NCBI RefSeq assembly: GCF_014641735.1
Contig: NZ_BMIH01000001.1
Span: 893,001 to 957,000 of the forward strand
DNA length: 64,000 nt
Reading direction: 5' to 3'
DNA from: Sphingomonas metalli
Lineage (GTDB): Bacteria; Pseudomonadota; Alphaproteobacteria; Sphingomonadales; Sphingomonadaceae
Shown here piece after piece: positions 7,782 through 15,936 of the stretch. The first letter of the stretch is position 1; every line of letters starts with the position of its first letter. Position numbers and translations under genes: made by a program. The notes beneath the pieces are model-generated. The model worked only from the letters and a program-made list of their open reading frames with translations, was not told where the DNA came from and searched no databases.

Positions 7782-8630
7782 TCATTGCCCGTCTCCGGAC
7801 CGGCCGGCGTGCAAATCACGTCGGAAGTCGTCGTATACGCAGCGAAGAAAGGCGCTGTCGTCCTCGGCGGAGACATGGCTGAACTTGGCGAAGAGCGACT
7901 TCTTCACGAAGGGGAATTTCATCTTCACCAGATCGACCGGCGCGAAGACCGTCAGATCGTCCTGCCCGTGCCAGATCGACCCGACGCTCATGTGCTTGGC
8001 GGCTACGTTCGCCAGCCGGGATTCCTGAAGCCGCACGACAGCCATATATTTGGAATAGGCGCGCGTCTCCGGGAACACGCTGCGCAGATGTCGCATCCGC
8101 GCCATATCAACGCCGCGGAGCAGAAAGGCGTAGGACTGGATATGGCTCCCGCGGGTCTCGCAGCTCGTCAGGCCGGTAAGGTCCCAGGGCTGTGCCTCCA
8201 GAAGAGCCGCCAGGTCCGTGATCGGGCCCAGTACCGAATCGTTGAGGACGATGACGTCGCTGCCGGGCGAATGCCGGGCGATATGCCATAGGCCGATCGC
8301 ATAGCCCGAAAAGTCGTAGCCTTGCGGCTGCTTGACGATCAGCGCGTCGCAGAGCGGCTCGAGCCTGTCCGCGACGTCCGCGAGACGGGAAGAGGCCGCG
8401 ACGATCATCAGCTTGCGGCCGCCGCGCTTCAGCGCCTCGATCGTCACGCGATGGTCGTCCGAGACGATGCCGTCCGGCAGGAAGCAGAAGAAGAGGATCC
8501 AGTTCGCCGAAGGCCGCACCGCCTTGACCACCGTATGAGCCGGGGCGCGTTCTGCATCGAGCAGCCGATGTACCACGCGGCGCGCCCGCAACTTCAGCGA
8601 GGAACCGTTCGTCCTGAAGTCGACAGCCAT
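7782..8630 (-). CDS. RgpF-like glycan biosynthesis protein (second)
   Basis: A 282-aa protein with the same outline as its downstream neighbour: a strand ILFFCFLPDGIVSDDH near residue 45, YDFSGYAIGLWHI near residue 105, VLNDSVLGPITDL near residue 130, and VKKSLFAKF near residue 245. These match the rhamnan synthesis F superfamily (LNDS and FPFVKKSLF elements). No sugar-nucleotide or transport genes are adjacent, so the glycan is unknown. The two genes are probably cotranscribed. Confidence 0.7.
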   Translation of the reverse strand: MAVDFRTNGSSLKLRARRVVHRLLDAERAPAHTVVKAVRPSANWILFFCFLPDGIVSDDHRVTIEALKRGGRKLMIVAASSRLADVADRLEPLCDALIVKQPQGYDFSGYAIGLWHIARHSPGSDVIVLNDSVLGPITDLAALLEAQPWDLTGLTSCETRGSHIQSYAFLLRGVDMARMRHLRSVFPETRAYSKYMAVVRLQESRLANVAAKHMSVGSIWHGQDDLTVFAPVDLVKMKFPFVKKSLFAKFSHVSAEDDSAFLRCVYDDFRRDLHAGRSGDGQ

Positions 8631-9014
8631 CGGATACCCTATCGCTGGCCGAGCGTGCCACGCCCATGCGCGACGGCCCGGCCGCGGCCCCTCGCGATGT
8701 CATATGGTGTGGATCGGGGATAGACCATGAGCTTTCAGCCTCGTGGCGCTCCGCTGATCCGCACCTTGCGGCGCTGGTCGGCGCAAGGCTACTTAGCCTC
8801 ACCGCCCTCCGCGCGCACCCGCTTTTTCGGCAGTTCCCGACCCGACCCATCGACCGCATCAACCCTCGCGGGAGCGAAACCCGGCTGCACACCAGGGTCT
8901 CGCCGCCAATAGGGGCTTTGGCAGATTGGCTTCCGCCGTCGGATCGCAGCCGGCTCGGGAACGCCCGCGCCGCTGGTTCGTCCGGACAGGACTTTCCCCA
9001 ACGAGGCGAACGAC
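8631..9014. other. Divergent intergenic region, weak EcfG-like site
   Basis: About 380 bases between the RgpF-like pair (minus) and the SDR gene (plus). No convincing gene. On the plus strand GGAAC at 8958-8962 is followed after 16 bases by CGTC at 8979-8982. That is one mismatch from the EcfG-type GGAAC-N16-CGTT and lies 32 bases upstream of the SDR start. Weak evidence on its own. Confidence 0.35.
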
Positions 9015-9968
9015 ATGGCCAAGCTCGACGGATTGCGCGTCGTCATCACCGGCGGCTCCAGCGGCATCGGCGCGGCGACCGCGATCGCCTTTGCGAAGAA
9101 GGGCGCCCGGCTGGTGCTCGCGGCGCGGGGCGAGGCGGGGCTGAAAGACATCGCCCGGCGCTGCGGCACGGCCGAGACGCGCGTGGTCGACGTCACCGAC
9201 GCCGCCGCGGTCGCCGCCTTCGCCGCGGAGGCGCGGGACCTGATGGGCGGGATCGACCTGTGGTTCAGCTGCGTCGGCGTCGGCGTGGTCGGCAAGTTCC
9301 ACGAGGTGCCGATCGCCGACCATGCGCGCATCATCGACGCCAATCTGACCGCGCACATGAACGAGGCGCATGCGGTGCTGCCGATCTTCCTCGCGCAGGA
9401 TCGCGGCACCTGGGTCAACATGATCTCGGTCGGCGGCTTTATCGCGACGCCCTATGCGGCGGCCTATGCCGCCAGCAAGTTCGGGCTGCGCGGCCTGTCG
9501 CAGGCGCTGCGCGGCGAGGTGTCGAAGCACCCGCACATCCATATCTGCGACGTCTACCCGACCTTCGTCGACACGCCGGGCATCGACCATGCCGGCAACT
9601 ATACCGGCGCGCGGCTGACCCTGCCGCCCGGCGCGCTGGCGCCGAAGACGGTGGCGAAGGCGGTCGTCCGCCTCGCCCGCCACCCGCGCAACACGACCGT
9701 GGTCGGTGCGCCGGCGATCGCGCTGAAGCTCGGCCAGCTCGCCGCGCCCAATCTGATGGCGGCGATGATGAACGGCTTCATGGACGTCTGGTCCGCCCGC
9801 GCGCCCAAGGGCGCGGACTCGGCCGGCGCGCTCTACGACCCGCCCGAGGGCGCGAGCGGCCCCGACGCCCACCGCCGCGACCCGCACCGCGGGCGCAAGA
9901 CCGCCGCCGCCGCGGCGGGCCTCGTCGCTGTCGCGGGCCTGGGCGCATGGCTGTGGCGCCGCCGGTAA
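9015..9968 (+). CDS. Short-chain dehydrogenase with C-terminal membrane anchor
   Basis: A 317-aa SDR. NAD(P)-binding TGGSSGIGAA is at residues 12-21. The catalytic Tyr and Lys are in YAAAYAASKFG, near residues 155-160, with Ser in MISVGGF upstream. The last 20 residues form a hydrophobic helix ending in Arg (AAAGLVAVAGLGAWLWRRR), so the enzyme is likely anchored to the inner membrane with its domain in the cytoplasm. An acidic, charged linker precedes the helix. Substrate unknown. It overlaps the next gene by 22 bases. A weak EcfG-like site upstream hints at stress control. Confidence 0.88.
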   Translation: MAKLDGLRVVITGGSSGIGAATAIAFAKKGARLVLAARGEAGLKDIARRCGTAETRVVDVTDAAAVAAFAAEARDLMGGIDLWFSCVGVGVVGKFHEVPIADHARIIDANLTAHMNEAHAVLPIFLAQDRGTWVNMISVGGFIATPYAAAYAASKFGLRGLSQALRGEVSKHPHIHICDVYPTFVDTPGIDHAGNYTGARLTLPPGALAPKTVAKAVVRLARHPRNTTVVGAPAIALKLGQLAAPNLMAAMMNGFMDVWSARAPKGADSAGALYDPPEGASGPDAHRRDPHRGRKTAAAAAGLVAVAGLGAWLWRRR

Positions 9969-10303
9969 CCCCGGACGGCCGCTATATCGTGGTCCGCGGC
10001 CGGCTGTGGCGGCGCGCCAACCCGAATCTTCCCGAAGCCGAGCGGCAGGCGCATGTCGCCGCCCTGATGCAGGCGCGCCGCGCCGTCCGCGCTGCGCTGG
10101 GGGCCGGAGATGCGGCGGCGCTGAAGGCCGCGCGGGCGGATGTGGACGCCGCGAAGGTCGCGCTGGGCGAGCGTGGGCCGGTGTGGTGGGAGGATAGCGA
10201 GGATCTCAACCGGCATATGGTCAGGAATACGCGGTATGCGGATTGGTTTGCGGGGGTGAAGGGAACGCCGGCCGGGACGGTAGCAAGTCGCACTGAGACT
10301 TGA
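9947..10303 (+). CDS. Conserved hypothetical protein (118 aa)
   Basis: The protein begins MAVAPPVTPDGRYIVVRGRLWRR, continues with an Ala-rich helical stretch and ends with GPVWWEDSEDLNRHMVRNT. Proteins with the DGRYIVVRGRLWR start and this C-terminal box are widespread in sphingomonads and rhizobia, where they are often labelled as Tol-related without evidence. Its start lies inside the 3' end of the SDR gene, indicating translational coupling. Confidence 0.8.
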   Translation: MAVAPPVTPDGRYIVVRGRLWRRANPNLPEAERQAHVAALMQARRAVRAALGAGDAAALKAARADVDAAKVALGERGPVWWEDSEDLNRHMVRNTRYADWFAGVKGTPAGTVASRTET

Positions 10304-10569
10304 AATGTCGGGCAGGCATGAAGTGTGAAATCCGTTAATGTTGACATCGGCTGTAACGCAAATCCTGATATTACGCATCATAACTTAGATGAAAGCACGC
10401 TTTCCCGTTCGTGCTGAGCGAAGTCTAAGCACAGGTTGGTCTGAATCTCCTCGACTGCAATCAGGTAGAACGTCCAGATGTAGGCCAGCCCCAACACAGC
10501 TTACCGTAAACAAAGAGGCTTCATTGCCGTTCTTACAAAAAACGGCAACCTAGTCTCTGGGGTGTTACA
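10304..10569. other. AT-richer intergenic region with repeat half-site and hairpin
   Basis: Clearly less GC-rich than its surroundings. It contains one half of the CGTTCGTGCTGAGC repeat family (10406-10434). It also has an inverted repeat with 8-bp stems TTGCCGTT/AACGGCAA at 10524-10531 and 10541-10548, 22 bases before the next gene. The hairpin could be an operator or a leader structure. No gene seen. Confidence 0.5.
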
Positions 10570-11223
10570 ATGAATATCAATGCATTAGGCGCGTCTCGAC
10601 TTGCCGCTGTGCGACCGCCACAGCTTGTGACGCCGGCAATTCAGCCACCCCAGGTCGATTCAACCCAGCAGCAGCCGGAGACGCCGAAGCCAAGCGCTGC
10701 CGATCCGGCTTCGGGTGGCCGAACCATCACAGCATGGACGCCGGGCGGCAAGCAGCTATTCACCGCGAACCTCTTGCCGGAGCCGGCAAAGGGCGAGCCT
10801 CTTTCGGAGGCCGCCCTCGCAGCCCAAGAGGAGTTTGCGAAGTATGCCCGCGACGGCCTCAGCATGATGCAGGAAAACGATGGCCCGATCGTGTATCTCG
10901 ACCCGGAAACGGGTGAGATTGTGGGAACCGTTGCCGTCAAGAAAGTCCCGGACTCCATTACCGCTGCAATGTACGATACCGGCCCCAAGAGCACGGCCGT
11001 CCATTCCGTCGACCGGGAGCCGCCGGAACCGGAGCCTGTCGCGGCGAATACGATCCTGGCCTCTGCCGCCGGCGCATTGGACGATGCCGGGTCATCCAGC
11101 CAATCCGTCGAATCGATGATCAAGAACCTGCTGGACGATGGCGCGGTACGCGATCCAAGCGCTGATCAGGCGCTGGCATCGGCGCTGAAACCCGACGGAG
11201 TGGGCTTGCCGCGCGTCGCATAG
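10570..11223 (+). CDS. Hypothetical protein with disordered N-terminus (217 aa)
   Basis: No family recognised. Residues 10-50 are Pro/Gln-rich and probably disordered. Residues about 80-135 look folded and include GPIVYLDPETGEIVG, a strand-turn pattern. The C-terminal third is Asp/Ser/Ala-rich. There is no signal peptide or membrane segment. Base composition is lower in GC than neighbouring genes, and the promoter region is AT-rich, which may mean recent acquisition. A hairpin precedes the start. It might be a secreted or filament-associated protein, but nothing shows this. Confidence 0.6.
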   Translation: MNINALGASRLAAVRPPQLVTPAIQPPQVDSTQQQPETPKPSAADPASGGRTITAWTPGGKQLFTANLLPEPAKGEPLSEAALAAQEEFAKYARDGLSMMQENDGPIVYLDPETGEIVGTVAVKKVPDSITAAMYDTGPKSTAVHSVDREPPEPEPVAANTILASAAGALDDAGSSSQSVESMIKNLLDDGAVRDPSADQALASALKPDGVGLPRVA

Positions 11224-11277
11224 GCGGGCGTCAACGCCACGTCGAAAACGGTCACGCCCGGGGACGAAGGTGCAACC

Positions 11278-11769
11278 TTACAAATTTGCCTGCTCCGCCT
11301 CCGGCAAATCCACATCCGGCGGATAGTAGAGCGCCGCGCACTCGTCGCGCAGGCAGCCGCCCTCGATCACCACGTCGTCGCGATACGCATCCGCGATGAA
11401 CGCCAGCGTATCCACGTGCCGCGCCTCGAAATACATCCGGTGCACGTCCTCGCGCCCGGCGCCGTAGACGACGCGGCCGACCTTCGACCAGATCGTTGCC
11501 ATGGTGCACATGCCGCAGGGCTGGAGCGTCGAATAAAGCGTCGCGCCGCGCAACTCCATCTCTCCGCTCGCCTCGCAGGCGCGGCGGATCGCCATCATCT
11601 CGGCGTGCGCCGTGGCGTCGGGCAGTTGCTCGGTCTGGTTCGGCTCGGCCGACAGGACCCGCCCGTCGAGCACGATCACCGAACCCAGCGGCGAGTCCGC
11701 GGGGTCCGATCCCTTGGTCTTCGCGACCGCGATCGCCATGCGCATCCAGCGCTCGTCATCCTCCGTCAT
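11278..11769 (-). CDS. Nucleoside/guanine deaminase, CMP/dCMP deaminase family
   Basis: A 163-aa zinc deaminase. The zinc and proton-shuttle motif HAEMMAI is near residues 55-61 and the second zinc motif PCGMC is near residues 84-88. It hydrolytically deaminates a nucleobase or nucleoside; the substrate (guanine, cytosine or other) cannot be fixed from motifs. Its start overlaps the 3' end of the upstream ABC1 kinase-like gene by 14 bases, so the two are cotranscribed. Confidence 0.85.
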   Translation of the reverse strand: MTEDDERWMRMAIAVAKTKGSDPADSPLGSVIVLDGRVLSAEPNQTEQLPDATAHAEMMAIRRACEASGEMELRGATLYSTLQPCGMCTMATIWSKVGRVVYGAGREDVHRMYFEARHVDTLAFIADAYRDDVVIEGGCLRDECAALYYPPDVDLPEAEQANL

Positions 11770-13159
11770 GTCCGCTCAACGCAGCGGGCGGCGCGCCGGT
11801 CCCTTCCGATGCAGCCCCGTCCGGTGCGGCCCCGATCGCCGCGGCGGCGAGGCCGCGGACATCGACCCGCGCCTTCAGCCGCGCGGCGAGGAGCGCGGTG
11901 CCGCTGACCTTGCGCTGGACGAACAGCGTCTCGACATGCGGCACGTGCCAGGTGTCGCGGTCGGCGATCATCGCCTTCGCCTCCTCGCGCACCACCGGCA
12001 CGAAGGCGCGGTCGCCGAAGTCGAACGCGCCCGGCCGGTTGAGCGCGGCATCGATCGCGGCGATGATCCGGTCGATCGCCGGCCGATGCGCCGCCGCCGC
12101 GGCTTCGCCGAGAAAGCCCGTCTCCACCGCAATGGCGCGGATCCGGTCGAGGTCGCGGGCCAGCCCCGCCTCGATCAGCCGGCGATAGGCGCCCGCCGTC
12201 TCCGCCGGCACCGCGCGGGTCGCGCCGAAATCGAGCAGCACCAGCGCGCCCGTGTCCGGCTGCCAGCGGTAATTGGCGAAATTGGGGTCGGTCTGCATCG
12301 CGCCGAACGCGAACAGCTCGCGCAGCACCAGCGTGATCAGCGCGGTCATCGCCGCGTCGCGCGCCGCTTGCGGCGCCTCCGCCAGCGCCTCGATCGGGCG
12401 ACCCTCGACGAAGCGCATCGCCAGCACGCGGCGGGTGGTCAGCACCTCCTCCAGCTCCGGCACGACATAACGCGGATCGCCCGCCAGCCGTTCGCCGTAG
12501 AGGCGCATCTGCTCGCCCTCGCGGACATAGTCCGCCTCCTCGGCGAGCTGGCGCTTGGCTTCGGACAGGAGCGGGGCGAGGTCGATCGCGGGCGGCAGCA
12601 CGCCCGACAGGCGGAGCAGCGTCGCGACATTGTCGACATCGGCGTCGATGCTCTCGGCGACGCCCGGGTACTGGACCTTGATCGCCAGGACGCGGCCGTC
12701 GGGCAGCGTCGCGCGATGGACCTGCCCGATCGAGGCGGCGGCCATCGGCGCGGCCTCGAAATGGCGGAAGCGGCGGCGCCAGTCGGCGCCCCATTCGCGC
12801 GCCAGCACCTGGTCGAGCTGGCGCGGCGGCATCCGGTACGCCTGGTTGCGCAGCCGCGCGAGGATCGCGGAGAGCTCGGGCGGCAGCACGTCGCCCGCGT
12901 CCATCGAGATCATCTGCCCCAGCTTCATCGCCGCGCCGCGCAGGTGCGACAGGCGATCGGCGACGCGCGCGGCATTGGCGGGGGTGAGGATGAGATCGCT
13001 CATCGCCGGCCGCTCGCCGGCGGCAAGGCGGCGCGCGCCCTCGGCCAGCATCCCGCCCGCGACACCGCCCGCCAGCCGCCCGAAACTGCCCAGCCGCGCG
13101 ATCCGGCCGCTCGGCACCGCCCGGTGGCGCGCCGCGCCGACTTCCTCGTCATCCTGCAT
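11756..13159 (-). CDS. ABC1/AarF (UbiB-like) atypical kinase family protein
   Basis: A 467-aa protein from ATG 13159; a longer frame from 13261 has an unlikely Arg/Gln-rich N-terminus. Family motifs are MKLGQMIS (the KxGQ motif, near residue 80), the Ala-rich loop AAASIGQVH near 140, the Lys in LAIKVQYPG, and LLDFGATR, the DFG-like metal motif. UbiB/ADCK members support ubiquinone biosynthesis at the inner membrane through ATPase activity. No C-terminal membrane helices are visible, unlike classic UbiB, so it may be a soluble paralogue. Confidence 0.88.
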   Translation of the reverse strand: MQDDEEVGAARHRAVPSGRIARLGSFGRLAGGVAGGMLAEGARRLAAGERPAMSDLILTPANAARVADRLSHLRGAAMKLGQMISMDAGDVLPPELSAILARLRNQAYRMPPRQLDQVLAREWGADWRRRFRHFEAAPMAAASIGQVHRATLPDGRVLAIKVQYPGVAESIDADVDNVATLLRLSGVLPPAIDLAPLLSEAKRQLAEEADYVREGEQMRLYGERLAGDPRYVVPELEEVLTTRRVLAMRFVEGRPIEALAEAPQAARDAAMTALITLVLRELFAFGAMQTDPNFANYRWQPDTGALVLLDFGATRAVPAETAGAYRRLIEAGLARDLDRIRAIAVETGFLGEAAAAAHRPAIDRIIAAIDAALNRPGAFDFGDRAFVPVVREEAKAMIADRDTWHVPHVETLFVQRKVSGTALLAARLKARVDVRGLAAAAIGAAPDGAASEGTGAPPAALSGHDGG

Positions 13160-13366
13160 GACCGCCCAAGCGCGGCAGCGGCGCCGGCGGTTCCCGCGGC
13201 CGCACGCCTGCGAGGCTCCCTGTGTAGCCTCGGTTGCCTTCCGTCCGGATTTCGACATCAAGGCCTCGGAAACCCTGCAAAAATACCAGCGAGCCGGTGC
13301 AGATCGATCATTGAGGGCGGCGGTTGGGCGGCCCTAGCATGGCGCCCTCCCCATTCCCGAAGGACT

Positions 13367-13537
13367 ATGGCCATGGGCCGATCGATCCAGGAAGAGCGCG
13401 ACTATCTGGTCGCCCGCAGCGCCGATCATCGCCGGATGGCCGGCCGCGCCCGTGGCGCGCCGCAACGTGCGCTCCACGAACGGTTCGCGGCCCTCTACGC
13501 CGCGCGGGCCGACGCCCTTTTGGTAGAAGTCGACTAG
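13367..13537 (+). CDS. Small hypothetical protein (56 aa)
   Basis: ATG 13367 is preceded by AAGGA at the right distance. The protein begins MAMGRSIQEERDYLVARS and is a highly charged, helical, Arg-rich polypeptide ending ARADALLVEVD. No family is known to me. It precedes the stress-type cluster and may belong to it, but no EcfG-like promoter was found upstream of it. Confidence 0.6.
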   Translation: MAMGRSIQEERDYLVARSADHRRMAGRARGAPQRALHERFAALYAARADALLVEVD

Positions 13538-13557
13538 TACCCCGCGCAAAAATACCA

Positions 13558-13582
13558 GGAACGACCTAACCTATTATAGGTT
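13558..13582 (+). promoter_or_regulatory. EcfG-type promoter GGAAC-N16-GGTT
   Basis: GGAAC at 13558-13562, 16 bases, then GGTT at 13579-13582. The alphaproteobacterial general stress sigma factor EcfG recognises GGAAC-N16/17-CGTT; only the first base of the -10 box differs. It stands upstream of a stress-type cluster (CsbD-like gene at 13844). The same architecture occurs at 30707-30731. Confidence 0.55.
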
Positions 13583-13632
13583 TAGCTCGACGAACCGGTC
13601 GCGTGGCGCGGCCGGTCGAGCGGAGAGGTCGT

Positions 13633-13806
13633 GTGTCACCCATCATCGTCAGCATCGGCGCCCGCCCCGCGGCAGCGACGTGCGCGACGCTGCGGGCGTG
13701 GTTCGCCGCCGGCCTTGATCCGCAAGCAGCCGCAGCCGCGACGCGCGGTGCGGCACCGGTGCCGGGTTTCGACGGAGCCGCGCGATGCGGCAGCCGGTCG
13801 TTCTGA
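13633..13806 (+). CDS. Possible small protein downstream of EcfG promoter (57 aa)
   Basis: GTG start with a strong ribosome site (GGAGAGG, four bases before the start). The product is Ala-rich with one hydrophobic N-terminal strand (SPIIVSIGARP). It lies 50 bases downstream of the EcfG-type promoter and before the CsbD-like gene. The ribosome site is the main support; composition is ambiguous, so it may be untranslated leader. Confidence 0.3.
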   Translation: MSPIIVSIGARPAAATCATLRAWFAAGLDPQAAAAATRGAAPVPGFDGAARCGSRSF

Positions 13807-13843
13807 CCCGTCCGCACCGCTTTCCCAGGACGGAGACTTCATC

Positions 13844-14212
13844 ATGAACAAGCATGAACTCAACGGTGGCGCCCGCTATGTCGCGGGCAAGGTCGAGAAG
13901 ACGGTCGGCGATGTCGTCGACAGCCGCACATGGCAGGTGGACGGCGTGGTCGACCAGGTCGCGGGCGGCGCCGAGCACGCCTACGGCCGCGCCCGCGCCA
14001 TCGCCGCGGAGGTCGCCGATGCGACGCCCGGCCTGATCGAGGAAGCACGCGAGCGGGTCGGCGGTGCCGCCGCCCGTTCCGCCGAGAGCGCGAAGCGCGG
14101 CGGTCGCGCCGCTGCCGACGCGGTGCGCGGCAACCCGGCCGTGGTCTGGGCGGTCGCCGCCGCGCTGGGCGGCCTCGCGCTCGGCTGGCTGGCGCGCGGG
14201 CAGCGGGGCTGA
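13844..14212 (+). CDS. CsbD-like stress protein with C-terminal membrane segment
   Basis: A 122-aa protein. The N-terminus (MNKHELNGGARYVAGKVEKTVGDVV, residues 1-25) follows the CsbD pattern G-x-x-x-G-K-x-x-x-x-x-G. A long Ala/Glu/Arg helix follows, and the C-terminus is a hydrophobic segment (VVWAVAAALGGLALGWLARG, about 98-117), as in ElaB/DUF883 proteins. Such proteins are induced by general stress and may tether ribosomes or DNA to the membrane; the mechanism here is unknown. GGAG precedes the start. It is the first clear gene behind the EcfG-type promoter. Confidence 0.75.
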   Translation: MNKHELNGGARYVAGKVEKTVGDVVDSRTWQVDGVVDQVAGGAEHAYGRARAIAAEVADATPGLIEEARERVGGAAARSAESAKRGGRAAADAVRGNPAVVWAVAAALGGLALGWLARGQRG

Positions 14213-14225
14213 TCGGTCGCAAGCC

Positions 14226-15737
14226 TTGGCTACGACGCTCAAATCCTTGCGGGAGACGGTCGATCTCCGACACCTTCGCCAGATCATCGCCGGTCTGGAC
14301 GAGGGAGTGATCCTGGTCGACCCGGACCAGAGCCTGCTCTGGGCGAACGAGGCCGCGCTGACCATGCACGGCGTCGAGCGCCTGGAGCAGCTCGGCACGA
14401 CGGTCGACGACTATCGGGCCCGCTTCCAGCTGCGCTACCGCAACAATCACCGGCTCGAGGCGGACGATTATCCGATCGAGCGGGTGGTGGCGGGCGACCG
14501 CTTCTCGGAAGTGGTGGTCGAGGTCACCGTCGCGGGCGAGGACGCGCCGCGCTGGGTCCATCAGGTCCGCAGCCTGGTGCTGAACGACCGGGACGAGGAC
14601 GCGCCCTCCTGCGTCGTCCTCGTCATCCAGGACGTGACCGACCGCTATCAGGCGGAGGACCGGTTCGAACAATCGTTCAACGCCAATCCCGCCCCCGCGG
14701 TGATCTGCCGCCTCGCCGACCTGCGCTTCGTCAAGGTCAATCAGGGGTTCGTCGAGATGACCGGCCACGACAAGGGCCAGCTGCTCTGCAAGACGATGTA
14801 CGACATCGACGTGCTGCGCGGCGCCGAGCGGCGCGATCTTGCGAAGGAGCGACTGTCCGAGGGTCGCACCATCCCGCAGATGGAGGCGGAGCTGGAACTG
14901 CCCGGCGGCGGCACCAAGCTGGTGATCGTCGCGGGCCAGCCGATCGAGATGGACGACCAGCCCTGCATGCTCTTCACCTTCGCCGACCTCGAGCCGCGGC
15001 GAAAGGCGGAATCGGCGCTGCGCCATAGCGAGGAACGGTTCACCCGCACCTTCCAGATGGCGCCGGTGCCGATGGCGATCGGCGCGCGCGACGGGCATCT
15101 GCTGTGCGAGGTCAATGCCAGCTTCACCGCCCTGACCGGCTATGGCTCGGCGGAGATCATCGGCCGCTCGCTCGCCGAGGTCGAGCTGTGGGCGCACGAG
15201 CCCGGCCGCCGCGATATCGAGGAGGCGATCGAGAGCGGCCGCGACCTGCGCGGCCACGAGGCACGGATCACCGCCAAGGATGGCGGCCGGATCGACTGCC
15301 TCGTCTCGACCGAGGCGATCCGGCTGGGCGAGGATGCCTGCGTGCTCTGGGCCTTCCAGGACATCACCCAGCGCAAGGCGACCGAGCTCGAGCTGGTCGA
15401 GGCGATCGAGGCGGTGATGAAGGATACGAGCTGGTTCAGCCGCTCGATCATGGACAAGCTCGCCCGGCTGCGCGCGCCCCAGCCCGATGCGGCCGGCGCG
15501 GGACTGGACGATCTGACGGCGCGCGAGCGCGAGGTGCTGGCGCTGATCTGCCGCGGGCTCGACGACAAGAGCATCGCGCGCAGCCTGGGCGTCTCGGGCA
15601 ACACGGTGCGCAACCATGTCGCGCGCATCTACGCCAAGATCGGCGTCAACCGCCGCACCGCCGCCGCCGCCTGGGCGCGCGCGCGCGGCTTCGACGGCGA
15701 GGCGACCGCGGTGAGCCATCGGGAGGTCCCGGCATGA
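14226..15737 (+). CDS. Triple-PAS LuxR-family transcriptional regulator
   Basis: A 503-aa protein from TTG 14226, the only start in frame after the CsbD stop that keeps the first PAS domain. Three PAS-like domains lie at about residues 20-135, 145-265 and 280-400 (for example VILVDPDQSLLWANEAALTM; the domains close with VIQDVTDRYQ, FTFADLEPRRKAE and FQDITQRKATE). A GerE/LuxR helix-turn-helix (LTAREREVLALICRG..NTVRNHVARIYAKIGV) lies at about 430-490. It is a one-component cytoplasmic sensor and DNA-binding regulator; the ligand is unknown. It begins 14 bases after the CsbD-like gene and its stop overlaps the next start, so it is part of the stress-type cluster. Confidence 0.85.
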   Translation: MATTLKSLRETVDLRHLRQIIAGLDEGVILVDPDQSLLWANEAALTMHGVERLEQLGTTVDDYRARFQLRYRNNHRLEADDYPIERVVAGDRFSEVVVEVTVAGEDAPRWVHQVRSLVLNDRDEDAPSCVVLVIQDVTDRYQAEDRFEQSFNANPAPAVICRLADLRFVKVNQGFVEMTGHDKGQLLCKTMYDIDVLRGAERRDLAKERLSEGRTIPQMEAELELPGGGTKLVIVAGQPIEMDDQPCMLFTFADLEPRRKAESALRHSEERFTRTFQMAPVPMAIGARDGHLLCEVNASFTALTGYGSAEIIGRSLAEVELWAHEPGRRDIEEAIESGRDLRGHEARITAKDGGRIDCLVSTEAIRLGEDACVLWAFQDITQRKATELELVEAIEAVMKDTSWFSRSIMDKLARLRAPQPDAAGAGLDDLTAREREVLALICRGLDDKSIARSLGVSGNTVRNHVARIYAKIGVNRRTAAAAWARARGFDGEATAVSHREVPA

Positions 15738-15934
15738 ACGACGCACCGGAGAGCCGCCCCGGACAGGACGAACCCGGCAACGACCGGGACGAGGATGACC
15801 TGCGCCGCGCCAAGGGCGCCGCGCGCGAGACGATCGGCAAGCTGATCGGCGACGATGCCGCCGTCCGCGAAGGCCGCAAGCAACAGAAGGACGCCGGCGG
15901 CAGGCCCGCCGGCGCCGGAACGGAACAGGAGTGA
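15734..15934 (+). CDS. Small CsbD-like protein (66 aa)
   Basis: The start overlaps the stop of the PAS-LuxR gene (ATGA), which means translational coupling. The core AKGAARETIGKLIGDD, followed by EGRKQQKDAGG, is the short CsbD-type motif. It is very hydrophilic and probably disordered in solution. It is likely expressed with the regulator in response to stress. Confidence 0.75.
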   Translation: MNDAPESRPGQDEPGNDRDEDDLRRAKGAARETIGKLIGDDAAVREGRKQQKDAGGRPAGAGTEQE

Positions 15935-15936
15935 AC

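Noticed and set aside
8666..9946. Front part of a 545-codon plus-strand ORF
   Set aside because: It is the shifted frame of the SDR gene, very rich in Arg and Gly. Only the part from ATG 9947 is a real gene.
11612..13366. 641-codon plus-strand ORF opposite the ABC1 kinase-like gene
   Set aside because: Shadow composition (Arg/His/Asp/Gln). Only the last 56 codons, after the kinase gene, have their own ribosome site.
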